Shown here piece by piece: positions 43,261 to 51,074 of a DNA stretch of 51,285 nt. Origin of the DNA: Dietzia cinnamea NBRC 102147 (GTDB lineage Bacteria; Actinomycetota; Actinomycetes; Mycobacteriales; Mycobacteriaceae); the NCBI RefSeq assembly GCF_001571065.1, contig NZ_BCSW01000023.1, positions 1-51,285 on the forward strand, read 5' to 3'. Under the pieces are notes generated by a model. That model ran no database searches, was not told the origin of the DNA, and saw only the letters and a program-made list of their open reading frames with translations. The position numbers and the translations under genes are program-made. Each line of letters starts with the position of its first letter. Positions within the stretch are counted from its first letter, which is position 1.

Positions 43261-43846
43261 TCACCGGGCCCGCGATCCGCTGAGCAGTAGGTCGACCAAC
43301 GCGTCCACCTCGGGCGCGTCCATCGGGCGGCGCATCGCCAGGGGCGTGAAGATGATCGGCGCGAGGAGTGTGTCGACCACCGTGCGCGGGTCGAGCCCCT
43401 CCGCGACCTCGCCCCTCTCCGCGGCGTCGTGCGCCAGTCGATGCCACGACTCCATCGCCGGCCGCCACAGATCCAGCACCGTCTGGTTGAACTCCGGATG
43501 CTGGCCGCCCGCCATGATCGCGGCGATCGCGCCCTCGACCGGCCCCGCGGCGAACTCAGCGAGCCTGTGCGCGAGCGCCCGGAGATTCTCATCCCACGAG
43601 CCGGAGGCTTCGACGACCGGCGCCCGCCGCCCATGGGTCCGCAGGGCCTACGGGCAGATCGTGACGAGTCGGCCACCACCGGTAGACCGTCCGCCGACCC
43701 ACCCCCGCTCGCGCCGCGACGTCGACGATACTGAAGGTCAGATGCCCCTCAGCCAGGTAGCCGAGTGTCGCCTCCCCCACCGACTGACGCACCTTCTCGC
43801 TGCGCCCACCTGCGCGTACCCGCGCCCGTCCTTTCTCGGTCTCCAC
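43261..43846 (-). pseudogene. Frameshifted TetR-family regulator
   Basis: The N-terminal HTH is intact: GTG 43846 behind GGAGG, then SVGEATLGYLAEGHLTFSIV and DVAARAGVGRRTVYRWWPTR. The frame breaks around 43640-43655, where one extra base in a G/C run diverts it to an early stop. In the shifted frame the normal C-terminal domain resumes: LRTHGRRAPVVEASGSWDEN, FAAGPVEGAIAAIMAGGQHP and FNQTVLDLWRPAMESWHRLA, ending at 43261. It is either a real pseudogene or an assembly error. The adjoining divergent flavoprotein remnant is also frameshifted, which favours genuine decay. Confidence 0.8.
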
Positions 43847-43879
43847 CCGGCCGCACCTCCGCCCCCGATCGAGTGATAA

Positions 43880-43887
43880 AAGCGCTT
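43880..43887. promoter_or_regulatory. AAGCGCTT core of a probable TetR operator
   Basis: The sequence GATAAAAGCGCTTACAC around this core is AT-rich against a GC-rich background and lies 34 bases upstream of the broken tetR start. A promoter-like TTGGAA-N16-TAAGAA reads leftward across it. AAGCGCTT dyads are frequent in operators of TetR proteins paired with flavin oxidoreductases. Confidence 0.4.
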
Positions 43888-44000
43888 ACACATTCTTATC
43901 GACACAATCCGGGCTTCCAAAACCACCTGCATGACATTCTCCGCTAGGACAGGTCACCGGCGCACCGGGAGGGGAACCCGCTCACGAGGACACGACTCAT

Positions 44001-44133
44001 CCCGACGTCGCCGTGGTCGGCGCGGGCCCGATCGGCGCCGCGACCGGTCGCCATGACCAGCGTCGGCGCCACCGTCGTCCTCGCGGAGGTGGAGGGCGCG
44101 CAAAGCCTGGACATGCGACCCTGGTGCTGCTGA
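44001..44133 (+). pseudogene. Remnant of an FAD/NAD-binding oxidoreductase N-terminus
   Basis: DVAVVGAGPIGAAT, a dinucleotide-binding GxGxxG motif, is encoded from 44004. After about 14 codons the frame shifts by one base and continues as AMTSVGATVVLAEVEGAQ, the expected next strand ending in an acidic residue, before a stop at 44131. Further in-frame protein is absent. The fragment is divergent from the broken tetR gene and abuts pcrA. It looks like the leftover of a TetR-controlled flavoprotein monooxygenase. No valid start codon precedes it. Confidence 0.45.
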
Positions 44134-44191
44134 AGTACCGCGACGGTGAGCGCCCGGTGGTCCCCCTTCCGCGTCAGAGCTCCTGCGGCGC

Positions 44192-46663
44192 TCAGAGCTT
44201 CTGCATGGGGACGCCCCCGATGAGCATGAGCCGCACCTTCCCGGAGGCACCGAAGTCGATGGTCGCCGTGGCGCGCGGACCGCTGCCGTCGCAGGAGAGC
44301 ACCTTGCCGAGGCCGTACTTGTCGTGCGTGACCCGGTCACCCGGCGCCAACTCCAGCGCGGGCGCGGACGGCTTCGCGCGCGGGATCCCGGGCGACCGTC
44401 CACCGGAGCCGCCGCCGGAACTGAATCCACCGGAGCTGCCGCCGAAGCGCCGCCGCGGGGCGTACGAGTCGTCGTCCCCGAACCCGGCCCCGCCGGCGGG
44501 CTCCTCCCGCTGCCACTCGATCGCCTCGGAGGGGATCTCCTCCAGGAACCGCGACCCCGGGTTGGTCATGGGCTGGCCCCACGACGAGCGCATCATGGCC
44601 CGCGTCAGGTACAGACGCCGCCGGGCGCGGGTGATGCCGACGTAGGCCAGCCGCCGCTCCTCGGACAGCTCCGCTGGATCGCCCAGCGCCCGCATGTGCG
44701 GGAACAGTCCGTCCTCCATACCGATGAGGAACACCACCGGGAACTCCAGGCCCTTTGCGGTGTGCAGGGTCATGAGTGTGACCTGCCCCTGATCGTCGTC
44801 GGGGATCTCGTCCGCGTCGGCCACCAGCGACACGCGCTCCAGGAACGCCGCCAGCGACCCCGGCTCGGCGAGACCCTCGTCCAGGTCCGGGTCCGCGTCG
44901 GCCTCCTCCACGAAGCCCTGCTCGCGGGCGGAGCGTTGGAGCGCCGCCTCGGACGAGAACTCCCGCCCCACGCCCACCAGCTCGTTGAGGTTGTCGAGTC
45001 GCGCCGCGTCCTGCGGATCGTTGGACGCCTCCAGCTCGGCGCGGTAGCCGGTGCGCTCGAGTACCGCCTCCACGAGCGCGCCCACGTCGGGCGCGGAGTC
45101 GTGCCCGCCGGCGTGGTCGTCGCCGTCGAGGCGCCCGCGCAGGTCGTCGAGCATCTCGACGAACCCGGCGATCGCCTTGACCGAACGCGAAGGCAGCAGC
45201 GAGACCTTCCCCTCCGCCGCGTCGCGCAAGGCCTGCGCGAAACCGATCCCGCGCTGCTCGGCGTGGACCACGACGCACGCCTCGGCCCGGTCGCCGATTC
45301 CGCGCCGCGGGGTGTTGAGGATACGCCGGATCGCCACCGCGTCGTCCGGGTTGTTCAGCACCTTGAGGTAGGCGACCACGTCGCGCACCTCCTTACGCTC
45401 GTAGAAGCGCGTACCGCCGACGACCTTGTACGGCAGGCCGAGGCGGACGAACACGTCCTCGATCACGCGTGAGGAGTTGTTGGTCCGGTAGAACACAGCG
45501 ACGTCGGAGTACGAAGCCTCCCCCGCGTCCACCAAGCGGTCGATCTCCCCGGCGATGAACCTCGCCTCGTCGTGCTCGTTGTCCGCGACGTACCCCACCA
45601 GCAGCTCGCCGGCACCCTCGGCGGTCCACAGGTTCTTCTCGCGCCGCCCGGCGTTCCGCGCGATCACGGCGTTGGCGGCCGAGAGGATGGTCTGGGTGGA
45701 GCGGTAGTTCTGCTCCAACAGGATGGACCGGGCGTCGGGGTAGTCGTGCTCGAAGTCCTCGATGTTCCGGATCGTGGCCCCGCGGAACGCGTAGATCGAC
45801 TGATCCGCGTCACCCACCACACAGAGTTCGGCCGGGGGGACGCCCACCTCGTCGTCGTCGGACGCCGTGCCGCCCACGAGGGTGCGGACCAGGACGTACT
45901 GCGCGTGGTTGGTGTCCTGGTACTCGTCCACCATGACGTGGCGGAACCGCCGCCGGTAGTACGCGGCGACCTCCGGGTGCGCGCGTAACAGGGCGACGGT
46001 CTCACCGATGAGATCGTCGAAGTCGAATGCGTTGGCCGCCTGCAGCCGCGCCTGGTACTCGGTGAACACGGCGGCCACGGTCTGCGCGGTGCGGTCCGAG
46101 TCCTCGAGCGCCCGGTCCATGGCCTCAGCCGGGTCGCGCAGCTCGTTCTTGTGGCTGGAGATGGCCGAGGCGAGCATGCGCGGGGTGAACTTCTTGACCT
46201 CGAGCTGCTGCTCCTTGGCGATCATCCCCAGCAGACGCCGGGAGTCGTCCGAGTCGTAGATCGTGAAGTTCGAGTTGCGGGTCCCGAGCAGCGCGGACTG
46301 GGCCCGGAGGATGCGCACGCAGATCGAGTGGAAGGTGGCCACCCACATCCGCTCGGCGTGCGGGCCGACCAGCGCCGCGACGCGCTCCCGCATCTCCGCC
46401 GCGGCCTTGTTGGTGAACGTGATGGCCAGGATCTGCCCCGGGTGCGCACCGCCCTCGGCCAGCAGGTGGGCGATCCGCCGCGTGAGCACGCTGGTCTTGC
46501 CCGACCCCGCGCCCGCGACGATCAACAGCGGGCCGCCGCGGTGGGTGACCGCGGCGGCCTGCTGTGGGTTGAGCCCGTCAAGGAGGGCTGAGTGGGCCGA
46601 GTGGGCCGAGTGGGGCGAGTGGGGCGAGTGCTGGCGGGCGGGGGCGGAGGCGGTGTCGGTCAT
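44192..46663 (-). CDS. pcrA: ATP-dependent DNA helicase PcrA/UvrD1
   Basis: An 823-residue superfamily-1A helicase. Motif I is VAGAGSGKTSVLTRRIAH (~50-67), Ia ITFTNKAAAEMRER, II RHVMVDEYQDTNHAQYVL, III GDADQSIYAFRGA, IV LEQNYRSTQTIL, V QVTLMTLHTAKGLEFPVVFL and VI RRLAYVGITRARRRLYLTRA. The C-terminal ~120 residues form a Gly/Ser-rich linker and a Tudor-like RNA-polymerase-binding domain (GDRVTHDKYGLGKVLSCDGS). It unwinds DNA in nucleotide-excision repair and clears replication or transcription conflicts. The N-terminal His-Ser-rich repeat (residues 12-26) is unusual and is encoded by 9-bp tandem repeats. Confidence 0.97.
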   Translation of the reverse strand: MTDTASAPARQHSPHSPHSAHSAHSALLDGLNPQQAAAVTHRGGPLLIVAGAGSGKTSVLTRRIAHLLAEGGAHPGQILAITFTNKAAAEMRERVAALVGPHAERMWVATFHSICVRILRAQSALLGTRNSNFTIYDSDDSRRLLGMIAKEQQLEVKKFTPRMLASAISSHKNELRDPAEAMDRALEDSDRTAQTVAAVFTEYQARLQAANAFDFDDLIGETVALLRAHPEVAAYYRRRFRHVMVDEYQDTNHAQYVLVRTLVGGTASDDDEVGVPPAELCVVGDADQSIYAFRGATIRNIEDFEHDYPDARSILLEQNYRSTQTILSAANAVIARNAGRREKNLWTAEGAGELLVGYVADNEHDEARFIAGEIDRLVDAGEASYSDVAVFYRTNNSSRVIEDVFVRLGLPYKVVGGTRFYERKEVRDVVAYLKVLNNPDDAVAIRRILNTPRRGIGDRAEACVVVHAEQRGIGFAQALRDAAEGKVSLLPSRSVKAIAGFVEMLDDLRGRLDGDDHAGGHDSAPDVGALVEAVLERTGYRAELEASNDPQDAARLDNLNELVGVGREFSSEAALQRSAREQGFVEEADADPDLDEGLAEPGSLAAFLERVSLVADADEIPDDDQGQVTLMTLHTAKGLEFPVVFLIGMEDGLFPHMRALGDPAELSEERRLAYVGITRARRRLYLTRAMMRSSWGQPMTNPGSRFLEEIPSEAIEWQREEPAGGAGFGDDDSYAPRRRFGGSSGGFSSGGGSGGRSPGIPRAKPSAPALELAPGDRVTHDKYGLGKVLSCDGSGPRATATIDFGASGKVRLMLIGGVPMQKL
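46590..46630. repeat. 9-bp tandem repeats in the pcrA N-terminal coding region
   Basis: About 4.5 copies of GAGTGGGCC/GAGTGGGGC run end to end. On the coding strand they give HSP/HSA triplets (QHSPHSPHSAHSAHSA). The 9-base period keeps frame, so copy number can vary without inactivating the helicase. Confidence 0.85.
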
Positions 46664-46704
46664 CGTGGGTCCAATCTACCCACCCGGTCCGACACGGCCC
46701 GTGG

Positions 46705-48141
46705 TCAGCGCGTGCGGGCCCCCATGAACTCCTCGACCTGCGAGGCAGTGGCGTCCAGACGCGGGTCATTGTCCAGGTAATGACGCGTCTCGCGGACGAT
46801 CAGCCCGGACAGTACGAGCAGGCCGATGAGGTTCGGGATGGCCATGAGGCCGTTCATCACGTCGGCGAAGTTCCACACCACCTCGAGTTCGGTGACGGCG
46901 CCGATGAACACCACGCAGGTGAAGACCATGCGGTACGGGATGACGCCGCGCGCGCCCACGAGCCGCTCCATGCACCGCTCGCCGTAGTACGACCAGCCGA
47001 GGATGGTGGAGAAGGCGAAGAACGCGATGGACACCGCGACGAGCTTGTCGCCCTCGGGGATCGCCGAGGCGAAGGCGTCGGCGGTCATCGTGCCCGCGAC
47101 GTCACCGCCTCCCTGCCACACGTCGGTGGTGACCAGGACCAGGCCGGTGAAGGTGACGACGATGATCGTGTCGATGAACGTCTGCGTCATCGAGACCAGA
47201 CCCTGCCGGGTGGGGTGGGTGGTCCGGGCCGCCGCGGCCGCGATCGCCGCCGAACCCATGCCTGACTCGTTGGAGAAGATTCCGCGGGCGACGCCCATCT
47301 GGATGGCGTACAGGATCGCGGAGCCGGCGAAGCCACCGACGGCCGCGGTGCCGGTGAAGGCGTCGGTGAACACCAGGGCGAACGCGGCAGGGATCTGCTC
47401 GGCGTTGACGACCAGCACCACGAGCCCGCCGATGATGTAGAGCAGGATCATGAGCGGGACGAACCCGGCGGTGACCCGGCCGATCGACTTGATGCCGCCG
47501 AGGAGCACGGCGCCCGTCAGGACGAAGAGGACGATGCCGGTGGTCACGTGGGAGACACCGAACGAGTTCTCCAGCTGGGTGGCCACGGCGTTGCCCTGGG
47601 TCATGTTGCCGATGCCGAAGCTGGCCAGGACGGCGAACACCGCGAACACGATTGACAGGACCAGGCCGACCCGCCCGCCGGTACGGCCGAAGATCTCGGC
47701 GAAGCCACGGTGGAGGTAGTACTGCGGGCCGCCGGATTGCTCGCCGCGCGCGTCGGTGACGCGGTAGCGCACGCCCAGGAAGGCCTCGGAGTATTTGGAC
47801 GCCATGCCGACGAGCGCGGTGATCCACATCCAGAACAGCGCACCCGGCCCGCCGAGCGCGATCGCGGTGGCGACGCCGACGATGTTGCCGACGCCGACCG
47901 TGGCCGCCAGCGCCGTGGTGAGCGCCTGGTACTGCGAGATGTCGCCCTCGCCGCCGTCGTCCTTCCGCTTGACCAGGCCGAGCCGCAGCGCGGGGGCGAG
48001 CTTGCGGAACTGCAACGCCCGCAGTCGGATGGTGAGGAAAAGGCCGGTGCCCAGCAGCAGCGGGATGAGGACGAACGGCCCCCAGATCACCGATCCGATG
48101 TCGGCGAGAAACGAGTTGATTTCTTCCACGGGCGCAAACAT
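46705..48141 (-). CDS. Sodium:alanine symporter (AGCS family)
   Basis: A 478-residue transporter with about eleven helices. The AGCS signature is GGPGALFWMWITALVGMASK, preceded by ALAATVGVGNIVGVATAIAL. GVARGIFSNESGMGSAAIAA and FAFSTILGWSYYGERCMERL are also conserved. It takes up alanine, glycine or D-alanine with Na+ across the cytoplasmic membrane. The start may be ATG 48141 or the GTG at 48129: a TAATGT hexamer eight bases before the GTG would give a leaderless transcript starting there. It is divergent from chorismate mutase with only 47 bases between. Confidence 0.93.
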   Translation of the reverse strand: MFAPVEEINSFLADIGSVIWGPFVLIPLLLGTGLFLTIRLRALQFRKLAPALRLGLVKRKDDGGEGDISQYQALTTALAATVGVGNIVGVATAIALGGPGALFWMWITALVGMASKYSEAFLGVRYRVTDARGEQSGGPQYYLHRGFAEIFGRTGGRVGLVLSIVFAVFAVLASFGIGNMTQGNAVATQLENSFGVSHVTTGIVLFVLTGAVLLGGIKSIGRVTAGFVPLMILLYIIGGLVVLVVNAEQIPAAFALVFTDAFTGTAAVGGFAGSAILYAIQMGVARGIFSNESGMGSAAIAAAAARTTHPTRQGLVSMTQTFIDTIIVVTFTGLVLVTTDVWQGGGDVAGTMTADAFASAIPEGDKLVAVSIAFFAFSTILGWSYYGERCMERLVGARGVIPYRMVFTCVVFIGAVTELEVVWNFADVMNGLMAIPNLIGLLVLSGLIVRETRHYLDNDPRLDATASQVEEFMGARTR

Positions 48142-48175
48142 TAGACGGTTGTTCGGTCGCTCCGGGGTGCAGTGG

Positions 48176-48181
48176 GATAAT
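48176..48181 (+). promoter_or_regulatory. -10 element for a leaderless chorismate mutase mRNA
   Basis: GATAAT lies seven bases before the ATG at 48189, so transcription would start at the start codon itself. TTCGGT about 18 bases upstream is a plausible -35. No ribosome-binding site is present, which agrees with a leaderless transcript. Confidence 0.6.
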
Positions 48182-48188
48182 TCGCTCC

Positions 48189-48470
48189 ATGAGCACCGAC
48201 CCCGCCGGCACCGACGATCCGCTGTCCGAGGCCGAGATCCAGGAACTGCGGCTGGAGATCGACCGTCTGGACGCCGAGATCCTCGACGCCATCACCCGCC
48301 GCAGCGAGATCTCCCGCCGCATCGGCCGCACGCGTATGCAGTCGGGCGGCACCAAGCTCGTGCACACGCGCGAGCTCAAGGTCTACGAGCGCTTCGCATC
48401 CCTCGGCGAGGAGGGCCAGACGCTCGCCGGGATGCTCCTCCGCCTAGGCCGCGGCCGGTTGGGGTACTAG
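48189..48470 (+). CDS. Chorismate mutase, AroQ-delta type
   Basis: A 93-residue helical chorismate mutase converting chorismate to prephenate for Phe/Tyr synthesis. LRLEIDRLDAEILDAITRRS is helix 1 with catalytic Arg residues, ISRRIGRTRMQSGGTKLVHT carries the second conserved Arg/Lys segment, and RELKVYERFASLGEEGQTLA helix 3. The ending LGRGRLGY is like M. tuberculosis Rv0948c, whose activity rises in complex with DAHP synthase. Its gene neighbours (AGCS transporter apart) match the mycobacterial order pcrA-chorismate mutase-pgi. Confidence 0.93.
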   Translation: MSTDPAGTDDPLSEAEIQELRLEIDRLDAEILDAITRRSEISRRIGRTRMQSGGTKLVHTRELKVYERFASLGEEGQTLAGMLLRLGRGRLGY

Positions 48471-48479
48471 GCGACCCGC

Positions 48480-49175
48480 CTATTGAACCGGTCCCCGCCT
48501 GCCGGACGTCGACGCGAAGCCCAGCCATGTGTGGTGGTTGCCCGCCCAGCACCACCCCACCTTGGGCGCGCCCTTGTTCTCCTTGCCGTCGCGTCCGGTG
48601 CCGCCGCTGATCCACAGCGCGGGAGTGCGGGAGTCGAGCCCGCCGGTCGGCTTGGGTTTGCGCGAGCCGATGCACATGAAGCACGCGCCCGGCTCGAGCG
48701 CGTCGGGTTGCTGCAGGGCCCAGCTGATCCCCTCGGAGACGGTCAGCGGTGTGCGTCCGCGGGCGGTCAGTTCCGCGTGCGCGTCGGTGGGGGTCCAGTC
48801 CAGCATGTCGTCACCGCGGGTGACGTCGCCGAGAAGGTACAGCGGCGCGTCGGGGAGTGTGATGTCGTCGGTGGGTGTGAAGTCGGCGAGGTCGGTCATG
48901 TCGACGACGACGAAGCCCGCCTTCCCGTCGCGGCGCATGAGGGCGGCCAGTCGCGCGGCCGACAGGAGTGAGGGGTGGACGGCCAGAACTGCTCCGCCTT
49001 CGTCCCGCCCGTCACCGGATTCGGCGACCAGCGTGCGGGCGTGGTCCCGCAGCTGATCGGCACCGATCCCGGCGAACTCCGGCACGCGGAGTGCGACGAG
49101 GCGCTCGGCCTGCGCGGTAACAGAGGAGGCGATGGGGAAGGCCGGTGCAGAATCGGCTGGAGTTACGGGGGTCAC
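48480..49175 (-). CDS. DUF5701 family protein
   Basis: About 231 residues. The conserved C-terminal block has ACFMCIGSRKPKPTGGLDSR, TPALWISGGTGRDGKENKGA and PKVGWCWAGNHHTWLGFAST, which I recognise as DUF5701, an uncharacterised actinobacterial family. The middle holds FVVVDMTDLADFTPTDDITL and LYLLGDVTRGDDMLDWTPTD. No signal peptide or helix is visible. GTG 49175 is the most likely start, but no good ribosome-binding site decides it. The gene converges on chorismate mutase (nine bases apart) and is divergent from pgi. Function is unknown. Confidence 0.7.
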   Translation of the reverse strand: MTPVTPADSAPAFPIASSVTAQAERLVALRVPEFAGIGADQLRDHARTLVAESGDGRDEGGAVLAVHPSLLSAARLAALMRRDGKAGFVVVDMTDLADFTPTDDITLPDAPLYLLGDVTRGDDMLDWTPTDAHAELTARGRTPLTVSEGISWALQQPDALEPGACFMCIGSRKPKPTGGLDSRTPALWISGGTGRDGKENKGAPKVGWCWAGNHHTWLGFASTSGRRGPVQ

Positions 49176-49213
49176 ATCCCCTGAACAGTGGGCAGCGCGT
49201 TCGTATTCCCGGC

Positions 49214-49219
49214 TAATCT
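49214..49219 (+). promoter_or_regulatory. -10 element for a leaderless pgi mRNA
   Basis: TAATCT ends seven bases before ATG 49227, again implying transcription starting at the start codon. No ribosome-binding site precedes the ATG. A -35 match is weak. Confidence 0.5.
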
Positions 49220-49226
49220 CGCAGCC

Positions 49227-50885
49227 ATGACCGACATCAGCACGACGGAGCAGTGGGCAGCGGTCGAGGGTCTGGTCCCCTCGATCGGCGAGGTGACGTT
49301 GCGCGAACTGTTCGACGCCGATCCCGAACGCGGTCGCCGGATGTCGGTCACGGCGGGCGACCTGCACGTGGACCTGTCCAAGCACCTGGTCACCGACGAG
49401 ATCCTGCACGCCCTCACCGAACTGGCCCACGCCGCCAGGCTTCCGGCGCAGCGAGCGGCAATGTTCCGGGGCGACCGCATCAACACGACCGAGGACCGGT
49501 CCGTCCTCCACACGGCGCTCAGGCTCCCGGCCGATGCCGAGCTCGTCGTCGACGGCTCCGACGTGGTGGCCGACGTCCACGCGGTCCTGGCGCGCATGAC
49601 CGATCTCGCCGACCGCGTCCGCTCGGGCGAGTGGACCGGGTACACGGGCGAGCGGATCGACACGGTGGTCAACATCGGCATCGGCGGCTCGGACCTCGGC
49701 CCGGTGATGGTGGACGCCGCGCTACGCGATCTCCAGACCGCCGGGATCCGCGCGCGCTACGTCTCGAACGTCGACCCTGCGGACCTCACCGCCACCCTCG
49801 CCGAGATCAATCCGGCCACCACACTGGTCGTGGTCGCCTCCAAGACGTTCACCACGCAGGAGACGATGGCCAACGCGCATGCGGCGCGGCGGCACTTCAT
49901 CGAGGCCCTGAGGTCGGAGGACGCGATCGCCTCTCACTTCGTCGCTGTGTCGACCGCCGCGGACAAGGTGGCCGACTTCGGCATCGCCCCGGACAACATG
50001 TTCGGTTTCTGGGACTGGGTCGGCGGCCGCTACTCGGTGTCTTCCGCGATCGGTCTGTCGGTGATGATCACGGCGGGCCCGGCGGCGTTCGTCGAGATGC
50101 TCGAGGGCTTCCACACCATGGATCTGCACTTCGCCACCGAGGCGCCCGAGCACAACGCGCCGGTCCTCATGGCGCTGCTCGGGATCTGGTACACGTGCTT
50201 CCTCGGCGCGCAGTCCAAGGCCGTCATCCCCTACTCCCAGGACCTCCACCGGTTCCCCGCCTACCTGCAGCAGCTCACCATGGAGTCCCTCGGCAAGTCC
50301 GTGCGCCTCGACGGTTCGGACGTTACTTATCCGACCGGCGAGGTCTACTGGGGCGAGCCCGGCACGAACGGACAGCACGCCTTCTTCCAGCTGCTCCACC
50401 AGGGCACCCAGCTCGTGCCCGTCGACTTCATCGGCGTGGCACGGCCGGCCGCGGACCTGGCCGCCGACGTCCCCGGCTCAGCGGAACCCGTCTCGATGCA
50501 CGACATGCTCATGGCCAACCTCTTCGCCCAGTCGCGGGTCCTGGCGTTTGGCAAGACCGAGGAGGAGGTCCTCGCCGACGGCGTCGATCCCGCCCTCGCC
50601 CCGCACAAGGTCATGCCCGGCAACCGGCCCTCGACGACGATCCTCGCGCCGTCCCTGTCCCCGAGCGTCGTGGGCCAGCTCATCGCGCTGTACGAGCACA
50701 TCGTGTTCACCCAGGCGGCGATTCTCGGCATCAACGCGTTCGACCAGTGGGGCGTCGAACTGGGCAAGGCACAGGCCGGTGAGCTCCTCTCCGCCCTCAC
50801 CGCCGAGACCCACCCCGAGCCGGGCTTCGACTCCTCCACGGACTCACTCGTCGAGATCTACCGAGAGGCCCGCGGGCGGCGCTGA
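49227..50885 (+). CDS. pgi: Glucose-6-phosphate isomerase
   Basis: A 552-residue enzyme interconverting glucose-6-P and fructose-6-[21 protein letters not shown] is the sugar-phosphate site, and [20 protein letters not shown] and [20 protein letters not shown] are PGI signatures. [20 protein letters not shown] holds the catalytic His, and [20 protein letters not shown] is the C-terminal signature with the active-site Lys. ATG 49227 was chosen because it aligns with the family start and a -10 hexamer fits a leaderless start; an in-frame codon at 49188 would overlap that promoter. Confidence 0.97.
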   Translation: MTDISTTEQWAAVEGLVPSIGEVTLRELFDADPERGRRMSVTAGDLHVDLSKHLVTDEILHALTELAHAARLPAQRAAMFRGDRINTTEDRSVLHTALRLPADAELVVDGSDVVADVHAVLARMTDLADRVRSGEWTGYTGERIDTVVNIGIGGSDLGPVMVDAALRDLQTAGIRARYVSNVDPADLTATLAEINPATTLVVVASKTFTTQETMANAHAARRHFIEALRSEDAIASHFVAVSTAADKVADFGIAPDNMFGFWDWVGGRYSVSSAIGLSVMITAGPAAFVEMLEGFHTMDLHFATEAPEHNAPVLMALLGIWYTCFLGAQSKAVIPYSQDLHRFPAYLQQLTMESLGKSVRLDGSDVTYPTGEVYWGEPGTNGQHAFFQLLHQGTQLVPVDFIGVARPAADLAADVPGSAEPVSMHDMLMANLFAQSRVLAFGKTEEEVLADGVDPALAPHKVMPGNRPSTTILAPSLSPSVVGQLIALYEHIVFTQAAILGINAFDQWGVELGKAQAGELLSALTAETHPEPGFDSSTDSLVEIYREARGRR

Positions 50886-50923
50886 CGCCGGCCCGGCCGG
50901 CGCTGCCGTGGGCCCGGCCGGCG
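50886..50923 (+). terminator. GC-rich hairpin after pgi
   Basis: CGCCGGCC pairs with GGCCGGCG across a 22-base loop that can pair further. The direct repeat GCCCGGCCGGCG makes several alternative stems possible. It starts at the pgi stop codon and is probably a U-less terminator. Confidence 0.4.
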
Positions 50924-50994
50924 GACCCGATCACTGCCCAGAGTCTCCCGGCGCACTGCCGCCGCCTCCGCCTGACACGTACCCCTTGTGGTGT

Positions 50995-51030
50995 CGAACA
51001 CGTGGACGTAGAATAGAACACGTATTCGAG
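50995..51030. promoter_or_regulatory. Tandem SOS-box-like sequences (LexA) before the DUF222 gene
   Basis: TAGAACACGTATTCGA (51015-51030) matches 10 of 12 fixed bases of the mycobacterial LexA box TCGAAC-N4-GTTCGA. A second, weaker copy beginning TCGAACACGT is at 50995-51010 (9 of 12). The two are 20 bases apart and share GAACACGT. A TAGAAT hexamer at 51010-51015 between them could be the -10. LexA would repress the downstream gene until DNA damage. Confidence 0.6.
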
Positions 51031-51074
51031 GCATAGCGCGGCACGGCCGCACGGTCGACCACGGGGGGTGGGGC

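Noticed and set aside
43640-43655. Programmed frameshift in the tetR gene at 43261-43846
   Set aside because: No slippery heptamer or downstream pseudoknot was recognised; pseudogene or assembly error is simpler.
43954-44430. Leftward frame extending from the pcrA 3' end
   Set aside because: It overlaps the C-terminal Tudor-like part of pcrA in another frame and has no start signal or recognisable motif.
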